64,000 bases of DNA from Trebouxia sp. TZW2008 (lineage: Eukaryota; Chlorophyta; Trebouxiophyceae; Trebouxiales; Trebouxiaceae). Where the stretch lies: NCBI GenBank assembly GCA_002118135.1, contig BDIU01000350.1:1-64000 (forward strand), in the 5' to 3' direction. Numbering within the stretch: position 1 is the first letter of the stretch; every line of letters begins with the position of its first letter. A program made the translations under genes and the position numbers. Below the pieces are notes generated by a model, which had not been told where the DNA came from, did no database searches, and worked only from the letters and a program-made list of their open reading frames with translations. Shown in pieces: positions 14,727 to 24,907 of the stretch.

Positions 14727-15744
14727 CTGCAGGTACACAGAGCATTCTTGTACCCCTTAAAGTTGCCTAGCTTGTAAGCTGGAAGTCAGAGGTCACGCAA
14801 CAGGCATGGCTCACGTGAGCAGAAGCATCATCTTTTGCTTGTAAATTGGATTGCTGGCAAACTGTGTTGTAGTATCCCATAGCACTTCTTGTAGCGCACC
14901 CACATTTTAGAGATGAGGATGCCAGGAGAAACATCCTGCATGCATTCCCGACTCAACAAGCCAGGATTCAAAGCACTGCAAGTCTCAACACGGCTGTTGG
15001 TCATACCTTGCTGCTCAATTCTAGCAATAACTGCAGCTGTTCTGGCTGTGGAAATCCTTGGGGTTGCAATAGCAGAAGCAATTCAGCAAGTAAGCCCGGA
15101 CATGCTACAGGATCAGATCCTTTGGAATAAGCTCAAACAAGGTGTGTTGCGGCGAGTACTTTCAGTACAAACGAAATGCCAAAGACAAGTTCATTTGGCA
15201 CGACGATTGAGGCTTGCGCGACCGAAATTCTGACCCTCCAAATACTAGACGCTTGAGACGGGAAGAAACACGAACGAGTAAGTCCGCGGACCGAGCCAAA
15301 TTTGACTAAAAGTTGGTCATGTCATGGTTTCGGAGGGCCCTGCCACCTGGCAAGGCACGCGGTGCTTGAGTACCTATAATAGGCAGTCGCGCGAGTCGGT
15401 CTCAACCACATTTGGGCGCGACACTGCGCACACCCAGAGAGACCTATACTCTCAAAACGCTGCACAGGTAATAGGATTCGCTTGCTTCTTTGTTGTTGTC
15501 CGCCGCTGTTGCACTTGTCTTGATCAACACTGTCATCAGACGTTTTGTGGCAATTAATCGTAGGCATCTATCGTTGCCCATCGGGCTTCTTTTACTCGCT
15601 CTTGCTGTAAGATGTCTGCATGCATTGAAGCATCTCGACGCGAGCTTCTTGGAGCGTTGCTGACGCGATCTCTGTGGCGCTGCAGGTTCAGCAAGTTTTT
15701 CGATTAGACGGCCAAAGGCACTTGACAGAGAGCCTTTCGGACCG
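14727..15744. other. Upstream region of ferritin-like copy 1
   Basis: About 1 kb before the first exon of the 15745 gene, presumably including its promoter and 5' UTR. No element recognised with confidence. An open frame near 14913-15233 has no known domain. Confidence 0.4.
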
Positions 15745-17058
15745 ATGAAGGTGAGAAAAGTTGCAGATTGCGTTTCAGAAGTACAGCATCCACTTGATGT
15801 CTCTTGACCGCCTATTCGTCGCCTCGACTCATCCGCCCACGCTCTGCCGTACAGGTCGCCTACGCATTTGCCCTACTCGGTCTGCTAGCATTTGCTGCAC
15901 CGCTCACCAGCGCCAGACAGCTAAAGCAAGCCTCTTCCACCTTCACAGACGCTGACATCCTCAACTTTGCACTCAATCTGGAGTGCCTCGAAGCTCAGTT
16001 CTACTCTTGTGCAGTGTACGGCCAGCCTCTGTCAGCAGACCTCACAGGCAATGGTCCAGCCCCTATCGGCTGCCAGGCAACCAACTTCACAAATGACGAC
16101 ATCTACAGTCTTGCCATGGATGTTGCCAACAACGAGATTGCACATGTTGCTTACTTGAGGGCAGCTTTGGGCAACAGCTCAGTGCAGTGCCCTCTGGTCA
16201 ACATCGGCAGCGCCTTCTCAGATGCCGCCAACGCTGTTCTGGGCACCACCCTGTTACCTCCCTTCTCACCATACATCAACGACCTGTACTTCCTTCACGG
16301 CGCCTTCATCTTTGAGGATGTAGGTGTGACTGCCTACAAGGGCGCCTTGACCAGCTTCCAAAACAGCGACATCATGTTGGCTGCTGCTGGTAAGCTTTCA
16401 GCACATCTGCTTGCTTTGCACTTGTTGTGTTCATTCATTTCATTCTGACCTTGACAACAAAGTGTGTTACTGTCAGCCTTGACTTGCTCTCAAGTGCACC
16501 CCAGCTTTGTGCTGAATTCTGCACTTGTCAATCGCATGCCGTTTGTCATGAGCTGAGCATCAAGCTGTTTGTCTTTGCACAGTCATGTATTGAAGCCCAT
16601 CAGAATGCTGTTTGCCAAGTTGCATCACCTGACTCAACCGCAAATCTTGCAGCATTTGTCTACTCTGTACTTAGAAAAACTTTGCTCTGTTACATCTGAC
16701 CTTGCTGACTGACTGCTGTTGCTTGACTGCAGGAATCATGGCAACTGAGGCTTACCACGCCGGTTACATCCGCACTGCTCTTATCCAGAATGGTGATGTT
16801 GTCACTCCATACGGCCCCAACGTCACCACCATTGTCAACGCCATCTCAGCAGGCCGTGACCAATTGGACGGCACATCCACCCATGACGATGTTGGCATCT
16901 TCAATGCAGCAACAGGAGACTACATTCTGTCCCCTGTTGACGCCAATGCCCTTGTCTTCTCAAGAACACCATCCCAGGTTCTGGATGTGGTGTACCTGAA
17001 TGCCAACGGCAACCCTGGTGGTTTCTTCCCCAACGGTGTCAATGGCAACATCCACTAG
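15745..17058 (+). CDS. Ferritin-like desiccation-related protein, copy 1
   Basis: Secreted or endomembrane protein with a ferritin-like four-helix domain, of the PCC13-62 desiccation-related family. Its biochemical role is unknown; the family is linked to water-stress tolerance. Exons: 15745-15750 (only ATGAAG), 15855-16389 and 16733-17058, giving 288 aa with phases joining. The six-base first exon completes the signal peptide MKVAYAFALLGLLAFAAP, which is followed by an LTSA cleavage region. The domain shows the expected acidic/His positions: LECLEAQFY, NNEIAHVAY, FEDVG and ATEAYHAG. The inverted paralogue at 44930-46435 has the same structure. A TGTAA-type poly(A) signal lies at 17422. There are no exon duplications here, unlike the neighbouring genes. 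Confidence 0.93.
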
Positions 17059-18720
17059 GCTCAGCTACACTGCTAGGTCTTCAGTTCAATTCCCAACGTA
17101 CATGCAGAATCTATGTAGCTGTAGCATGCTTTCTAGCGTTTGACCTTCAGTTTTGACTTGTCCTCAATGGTGTCAACAGCAGAATCCATCAGTTCTGTGG
17201 CTGTGTCCAGCGTAGATGCAGAATCTATGTCTTTGTGAGGTGCAGCAACTGTGACAACTGGTCTGGACGCAACAACTATATTGACTTACTCTGGTTTGTT
17301 ACTTGATCATTTACTTGGTTCACCATGCAATGCCTTGTACACCAGCAGAATTTCTTTGACTCACTGCTTGTTGACTGATACTTTGTGATATTTAATTGGG
17401 CTGATCTGTACAAGGAAATACTGTAAAATAATTTTGCGCAATGACCTTTGACTACTGCATTAAGCAAAGAGTGTGCATTCATACATAGCTGTCAGTCACT
17501 GGCGCCTTGCTTTTCTTCCTGCATGTAGGCCCTGCAAGCTGTTAATTTGTAGCAGTGTGAACAATAAGCACCTCACCGTCTAGCTAGCAATTGCCTTGAT
17601 AGCATGCGAGCATCTCGTCAAGTGGTGCATTGTACAGCCGCTAGACTGCACTTCAAATCAGTCTTTTTGTTGTGGTGCATATACAGATTTGCTGCGCCCA
17701 ATATGCTGTATAACAACTCAGCATCAGTACAGCTGGTGAGAAAGTGCATCTGAGCTGCCAACAGCATTCCTAATTGTAAACCTTCGCTATCAAGCTCGTG
17801 TTTCCCAGTGAGATGCAATGTGACAGTCACAAGCAGGTAAGCTTGTGGCAGGTGCATGCATGACTGCTGTGCCTTTTGTGCTGCCAGTGACAGTAACACA
17901 GTCAAGTTCACATGAAACTGTTTCAGCTGACCTGCGTGCGGCTCTTGATCAGCCCCTGCAGCAACATGTCATGGCCTGCTTGTGACATGACTTACAGGGA
18001 CAAATGCATGTGGAACTCGAAAGGCATCTCTGGTAGCGCTGGAAAGCCCCAGCTTTGGTGCTGGTACGCAGAACAAATCATGATTAATTTAGCATGGAGT
18101 CCGCTCAGCCTCTAGCATGCTGTGCTTCCTCTAAGCAAATAAGCCCGGGTTTTGCAGTTTTACTGACACTCGCATTCTACATGTCAGCCAGAACATTGCT
18201 GCTTCGAGGCCTATCTTGTAAGTTACCTCTCAGCAGCTGTTTGCTGATGTTCAAGGCCAGCAATGTACTGCATGATTTGCATAGTTTGAAATGGCTTCTG
18301 CAAAAACAGCTGCTTCAAACTGTGTTTGCAAAATGCAGATTATGTCCAGCTTAGAAGCTCAGCAGCACTGCGGCAGTGGCAGCTACCATGAGTTGAAGAA
18401 CAGTGTGACAGCACAACGGCAGAGGGAAAGGGCATTATATCAACTGCCAGTGGATCGACACCAGACTGCACAGACTGGGAGAAGAGGCACTTACGCTCAG
18501 GCTCAAGGTGGCAAAGTAGTGGCAAAGTCCTAGGCGGTTTTCAAGCCCTGCCAAGTCAATCTACTAGTGACATAGTGACTATGGTTGTAGAAGAGCTGGG
18601 TTGTGCCTTTGGTATCAGAGTCCTATGAGTCAAAAGGCCAGTGTGTTGAACTCTGTGTGTGTGTGTGGACACAACTGGAGAGTTTTAACAGATGGAAGTT
18701 TTGGCAGTCTTGAATACTTG
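17059..18720. other. 3' flank and intergenic DNA
   Basis: Contains the 3' UTR of the ferritin-like gene and a candidate chlorophyte TGTAA polyadenylation signal at 17422-17426. A minus-strand open frame of 97 codons (17618-17911) is leucine-rich but unrecognised. No gene is called. Confidence 0.4.
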
Positions 18721-18899
18721 TAAATATGTCGATATCCATCATTTCAGACATTCAGGCATATAGACCAATATGCATCTCTGCATGTATCTTCCATGCGAAG
18801 TTACACGCGACTTTCGACCTCTGCACATCTGCAACAACCGATACAAACGCAATTTCGTAGGTCTTTGAGCAGCAAAGATCTTAACACATCCGCGTACAC

Positions 18900-19080
18900 A
18901 GGAATACACACTGAGCAACGATACCGCAAGTCTCTGCATATTTCCCGGTCAGAAATCTACGCATACTTATTGGCCAGAAATCTTCGCGTGTCTTAGGGTC
19001 TGACGATCTGCAGAGCCGGAAGTCTGCGGGTGTGCAGGTCTGCAGCGCCAGAAATCTCCGGGTATACCTAGATGACTAAT
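18900..19080 (+). repeat. Short diverged tandem repeat
   Basis: Five or so loosely related units of about 25-40 bp built on CAGAAATCTCCGGGT/CGGAAGTCTGCGGGT. Strongly diverged, with no coding frame. Confidence 0.45.
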
Positions 19081-19904
19081 CTGCGCTAATCTGCAGGATG
19101 ACATAAGTACACCAATCAATGGAAAAGACTTGGTAGATCTTCGCGACTGAGGAAGTGCACAGATCTACGACCCCCTAAAAAGACAGACGTTGGCAACACT
19201 TAGGAATCTGCAATTCAAGGTCATAGCAGCCTAGTGAAGACCACTGCAGAAATACTCTTCGAGAAAGGGCTTTCTGAACAACAGCTAGCTATTCACCTCA
19301 AATACTCACTTCTAACTACTCAGTTCTGCTTTAGCTGTTCAAGTCTACATGCACATCTGTAGATCATCTGAGCTGTCTCTCGTAAGGCACGACACATACA
19401 TTCAGTGCACAGAACACAGTGATTGTACAAAACCAAGCAAGTGCACCTGAATAAGGCGAGCAGTAGTACCAATATTGCCCTCAAGCTTAATTTGGCATAG
19501 GTAAGCAGACGAGAAAGCTGTCTGTCTGTACTGCTGTGCTCAGAGCTACCTGTGCAAACACAAGTGTTGAAGCCAAACATCAGCGACTTATTGCTACGGT
19601 CAGCCGCAGATGCAACAAGCTATTGTGATCAGCGCTAAGCTGCTCCCTATGCATGTGCCAATCCTGTGCGATGACAATACCACGACTGACATGCATCAGC
19701 TCTCTATCAAAACGCAGAGAGCTAATGCCAAGCAGCTGGAAGATTGCAGGCCAAGTCAGTTACAAGGTTGTGCAAAACGACAATACTCTCAAGGGGTCAC
19801 ATTGTACAAGCAAGATTGTGCTGGAATTGACGCTGGCAGTTTGCCAGGAAAAGAAAGGTTCAAAAATTGCCAAAATGCAGAGGCAAGATTGTGCTGAGTC
19901 AAAC

Positions 19905-20125
19905 ATAACTTTTGCAGCTTGTAGACTGTTGCGAATGCCAGAACAGAAGCTCCACATACACGTTTGTGTCGAGTGCAAGAAAACATTGGCAGCTTGTGGG
20001 TTGCTGCAAATGCCAGAACAGAAATTCCTTGGAAGGCGCCAAATGCACAGCCGTGTTTGTGCCGGATTTTATGCAACAATTGCAGCTTGTGGGCTGCTGC
20101 AAATGCCAGAACACAAGTGCCAGAT
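19905..20125 (+). repeat. Three-copy tandem repeat in a gene-poor stretch
   Basis: TTGCAGCTTGTGGGCTGCTGCAAATGCCAGAACA-like segments occur at about 19912, 19988 and 20080, with different spacers. Each begins with an acceptor-like TTGCAG and stays open in one frame (AACGLLQMPE repeated). It resembles the exon-start duplications in nearby genes, but I find no host gene. Confidence 0.6.
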
Positions 20126-20482
20126 AACTTGCCTGCGGTTCCAACCTCTTCTGCAGCTCCACGGTCTTGGTCAGTGCAGTCCAGAAGGCTGCCTAGACAG
20201 AGCTTGAAGACCATTACCAGCAGTCATGTAGCGTGGTGCTGTCTAGGCGCTTGAGCCTAATGAGCTGCGATTATTTTTGCTGACTGCCCCTGCCAGCTTT
20301 TTAATCTCAGTAGAAACGCAGAAGAATGATTGTGGATGAGCCATGCTTGAGGCTGTCTGCCCTTTGCCAATTATACAATAAGGTACCTATCAGCATGATC
20401 GCTGCTACAGTACAGAGCTCAGCACATGAATGGTTTGCTTGCTAAGCACAGAGTTTGTTCTGCTGTCCTCAGTCAGGAGCAA

Positions 20483-23400
20483 TCATGCTGCACTCAACGC
20501 TTTCATTCTGCTGATGATGAGCTGTTTGAGGTCCCTTTGCGCAGCATCAGATAGAAAGGTGTACTCCACGCTGTCGATCACCAACTTCCAAAGATCTGCC
20601 TCACTCAACCCAAAGGCCTCTGTAGCGATGGCGTACTCCTGTGACAAGGAGGTTTGGAAGACGCCTGAGTCATCTGTGCACAGCACTACAGGATGTCCTG
20701 CATGCATACAACAGTTTTAGGACAACATACAGAATTGATGGTAATGATGACTGCTCACTTGTGGAAGTTGTCTTGCTCTGTGAAGTGTAACGCGTGCTCC
20801 CACAACTGCATTGGCAAGCAAGGATTTGCAAGACAGGTGGTGTACATCACGTGCAGATCATGTTGTATTTGTAGCATACTGCTCAGCACTGCCTTATACC
20901 GCATTGCCACCGTAATTTGCAGGCATCATTGTGTAATGGTGCCTAGGCTTGTTGCAGAATCAGCTATGCTGCAGCCCTGAGGAAAGCAGAAAAGTTAATT
21001 TAAAGCATCAGGCAGCATGATGCGAGCCTCTGTGGGCAGAAACAACCCAGAATTGCTGCTGAGAGAGCAACAATCAGCAGAAAAATCAGACCTACGGGGT
21101 TCAGCCCTGACAGCTTTGACCACAGTTCTTGGTAGCTCTGGAACCAAACTTTGCATCTCAGCCCTGACAAATGAAATTTGCACATTGTAGCGCTTTCTGG
21201 GATCCACCATGTAGTCACAAAAAATTACATGTGCACATTGTGGCACTTTTTAGAACCCAGCGTCTCTTCTTGAGAAGGCAGTGTGACAACAGCTCAAGGC
21301 GTCTTTGTCTACTCAACGCATTGACCTCTAGATCTGGCCCAAAAGTAAAGTGTGTCTGGTCCATGTTACTCTCAGTCTCAATCTTCAGCTGAGAATAAGA
21401 TCAATCAGAAATACTACATTTTCGGGCCAGATTTGGAGGTCACGGCGCTGGACAGGACAGAGACAATTGACGCTGTCGCCACTCTGTACTTGTCTGCAGA
21501 GGGGATGGATGTCAGAATGCAATACAATGTATTGTTGTTTGATGATCATGTAGTCCTAGGCTGCTTCTAGCCACAAAGGGTTCCATCACGACTCCTGACA
21601 GCGCAAAGGTATCATACTTTATAGGACAGAGCATTTACCAAAAGTAATGTTGTCTACGAAGGGAAAGGAAAAGGAAAGACAAGAAAAGAAAAAAGCAAAA
21701 GAAGAGAGAAGAACATAAAAAAAGAGGAAAGACAGGACTTTCTGGTTCAGCGCCGCAACAGAAACTCTGTGAGAACAACCAGCTCAGGATCTAGATGATG
21801 ATCAGCAATTACATCATGCAGCATGTGCTTGATCAGCCTTCAGTGAAGAACAGGGTTCTACATGGGTTTTGGGGTTGTCGACATCGTGTATGCAAGTTTG
21901 AGGGGTTTGAAGGGCAACTTGTTCATACTGCACTAGCAATGTATGGATATTGAGACATTTTCATGTGCGCAAGTTGGGTGGCTCCTTTGCCAGGGGAAGT
22001 GGGTGGTGTAAACCCTTCTGAGGAATCTGATCTGCTCTGTAGAAAGGTAAGAAGTGATGACCTGGAAAGCGTTTGACATTGGCCGTGGTGACATTGCTGC
22101 TGAAGCACAACTCCACAGGAATGCATGATGCAAACAACCGTGTGATTGGTCTGCCTGCAGTCAGGAAGCTGACCTGCTTTGTAGAAAGGTAAGAAGTGAT
22201 GATCTGGAAAGCCTTTGACACTGGCCGTGGTGACATTGCTGCTGAAGCACAACTCCACAGGAATGCGTGATGCAAACAACATATGATGTGTCAGCCTGCA
22301 AATAGGAAGCTGACCTGCTTTGTAGAAAGGTAAGAAGTGATGATCTGGAAAGCCTTTGACACTGGCCGTGGTGACATTGCTGCTGAAGCACAACTCCAGA
22401 GGAATGCGTGATGCAAACAACACATGATTTGTCAGCCTGCAGTTAGGAAGCTGACCTGCTTTGTAGAAAGGTAGAAAATGGTGATCTGGGAAGCCTTTGA
22501 CACTGGCAGTGATGACATTGCTGCTGAGGCACAGCTCCACAGGAATGTGTGATGCAAACAGCTGCTGCTCTAAAGCTGTATTAAGGCAGCACATGTGGCC
22601 AAGTCTGTCTGGACGGAACTCAAGCATCTGCTGCGTTTCTTCTGGAGCATACACCTAAATATCAGACCACATTCGTCCTTTGCTCAATGTGAAAGAGGTG
22701 CACAATGCATTGGGCTCACATGGCTTGTGGCCAAGTACTGACATTAGTCGCAATGGACACAGATTGTTACCACAACTGCCAAGTTGACTATTGTATAAAA
22801 ATTATGCTTAGTCCAAAGATCTCAGGCTGCCTCTACTGACAGAGACTCCAGTCATAGCACCTAACGGCATAGACTTTGCTTTTTGGTTTTCAAGGATTTC
22901 ACGAAAGATCGACATCAGCAGCACGCAGGGTGATCTTGAGACCAGCCTGTTGCGCTCTTTGCACAGCCGGCAGCCAGTCTCGCCACGAATTCAGAACAGG
23001 GTCTCCTGACAAGTCAATGCCAACCGCCTGCTGCTCTTTGTGAAGGGCAATTGCCAAGTCCATCGTCTTGTGACTATTGTGATATATAGTCAAAGAATGC
23101 AAGAAGGCCTTACCTCAGCAGCATGCAGAGTGATTCTCAGACCAGCCTGTTGCGCTTTCTGCAAAGCCGGTAGCCAGTCTCGCCACGAATTCAGAACAGG
23201 GTCTCCAGACAAGTCAATGCCCACCACTTGCTGCTGTTTGTGAAGGGCGATTGCCAAGCCCACTGTCTCATGAGCCTGTGCTGTTGTCTCACGCCTGTCA
23301 ATGCTCAGGATCAGTCCTACACTGATTGGCTGCTGCTGTGTATCTGCAGTATGGTGCCCTGTCTTCACAGAAACAGGTAGGAGAGTCACTTACAAAGAAA

Positions 23401-24631
23401 CACAACTGTTGATGCTGTTTATGAAGGGCGGTTGCCAAGTCCACTGTCCACTCATGAGCTTGCTGTAATGTCTCACACCTATCAATGCTGAGTATCAGCC
23501 CTACACCAATGGGGTGCTGCTGTGTGTCTGGCAATATGGTTCCTTGTCTTCACAACAAGAGACACCAGGGTCAGTCACACAGAAGCACCAATTGCAATGC
23601 CGTGAGCAAATCGTGATCAGACCAATTGGAATGACATGCCGCATGTGATTTGTCCTGCATCTGTGATGCCAGCTCCACATTGCATCATTCACAATGGTCA
23701 GGTATGGCTTCTGCAGCATGTGAGTATGTTTGCTCTGTGTTGTGCACCAGCACCAGCATGCAATGCATGGCAACAGTCATGGGTGTTGAAGGATTTTGAG
23801 CACACCTGAAGCCTGAAGCAATTTGTATTCCTCAACGCCTGCCAGCACTGCTTGGCAGTATGATGCCTTGGTCATGTCATGCTCTGGCCTTGCCTGTAGG
23901 AAACAGTGTCGGCAAACTTTCAATCCCCTTTTGCTAGCTTAAAGCATTCTCAGCAAAGAATGACAAACACCCAAAACACTTGAGACCTCTATTTTTGGGG
24001 TTTTGCAAGCCCCATTGAGTTTTGCAACAGGTATAAAAGCCAACACTGGTAGCAAGTGCGGTGACGCAAATTGCAACAATTGCAACTTCTTGGGTGCAGT
24101 TGCCCCAGCAGAAAAACGTTGGTGCACACCAAGACTGCTGCAAGGATGCAGTTGTACATACCTTGGGAGTCGTTCTGAGTTCAAGGTGCACGATGTTGTC
24201 AGCAGCACAGTCTTCAATGACTTCCCTTGTAATTCTGGTAATCACAGCATGGCTGGTAGTGATGGTATGTATGACTGCGAACAGCTTGAAACCTTCCGGC
24301 AGAGACCTTGTTCCTGCCAACAGGAGCTTGTGTGAATTCAGCACGCGGAGATTGGGCACTGTGACACCTCGCTGTGCAGAACGTACCGCTCTTCGACAGA
24401 AAATGAAGCTGTTCGGGGCTTAGACCTTGCTTCTCGGCTAATTCTCTGCATGCAAGGTGGGTTTCGGCGTGAGTTTCTTTGCACTAATGGGCGTATAGCG
24501 AAGCAGTCGTGAGCCTCTCGCCTGATTGTGCTGTCTCTGATGGACCCGTTCAAGTGCGCGTGCAGCTCGACCTTCGGCAACTGTCGACAAAAGCGCAATT
24601 GGCCCTCTGAATACGGCAGTGCAACAGCCAT
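20483..24631 (-). CDS. ADAL: N6-methyl-AMP / adenosine deaminase-like protein
   Basis: Zinc aminohydrolase of the ADAL/MAPDA group, which deaminates N6-methyl-AMP to IMP. Exons (5' to 3'): 24631-24522, 24445-24368, 24306-24162, 23893-23806, 23343-23114, 22654-22456 and 20697-20483. All phases join, giving 354 aa, the usual length. Catalytic motifs: [10 protein letters not shown] (His24, His26), [15 protein letters not shown] (His214, Glu217) and VVLCTDDSG (Asp292/Asp293). The first intron appears to use a GC donor (CAG|GCGAGA). The exon 3 acceptor is an AAG rather than the usual CAG and is the least certain junction. The 1.8-kb intron 6 opens with three further copies of exon 6, and exon 5 has two partial copies. 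Divergent from the DDHD lipase gene, 276 bp apart. Confidence 0.94.
21655..21745 (-). repeat. Homopurine tract in deaminase intron 6
   Basis: About 80 bp of almost pure A/G on the plus strand, so a long polypyrimidine run in the sense of the deaminase transcript. It is about 1 kb upstream of the last exon. Confidence 0.7.
22010..22590 (-). repeat. Four tandem copies of the deaminase exon 6 core, 141 bp period
   Basis: Copies (in transcript order) end near 22456, 22315, 22173 and 22032. Each encodes [19 protein letters not shown], then [11 protein letters not shown], followed by a GTCAGC donor. The first three copies are in one continuous open frame of 47 codons each. The fourth has shifted frame and its donor GT is AT. 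Only one copy is needed by the family alignment, and any of the first three donors gives the correct phase for the last exon. Confidence 0.9.
22905..23535 (-). repeat. Partial duplications of deaminase exon 5
   Basis: The functional exon is 23343-23114. An upstream partial copy (about 23530-23400) holds only the first half ([15 protein letters not shown], then a GTAAGT donor). A downstream partial copy (about 23075-22905) holds only the second half and reads ITLRAADV where the functional exon reads ITLHAAEV, so the zinc His and catalytic Glu are lost. Confidence 0.88.
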
Positions 24632-24907
24632 CTAGAGGAGTGGACTTTTGGAAGCTGCGGTGAACATCGGAGAAATACGCGCAACAAACGTTGAGAGCGC
24701 AGCTGCAGACCTAGCTGGTCGAGTCACGGGAGTCATATGGATTCCATATGAACGCTTTATTCCGAGACCTTTCCGACATCGCAGCTGCTCACACGCAGCG
24801 GAGACCCTTTTGAGGATAGCGCTTGCTTCAGTATGGCTGCTCCAAGCGCGCAGTATGAAGCCAATGGCTAAGCGCCTTCTTGCAGTGCACAGTGTGACCG
24901 GATCAGG
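24632..24907. promoter_or_regulatory. Shared divergent promoter region (deaminase / DDHD lipase)
   Basis: The two start codons face away from each other with 276 bp between them, so both promoters and 5' UTRs must fit here or overlap the genes. I see no clear TATA box. A bidirectional promoter is inferred from the layout only. Confidence 0.5.

Noticed and set aside
15804..15854. In-frame ATG at 15804 as the start of ferritin-like copy 1
   Set aside because: It would give a poor N-terminus. The paralogue has no equivalent, while ATGAAG plus donor is present in both genes and produces a normal signal peptide.
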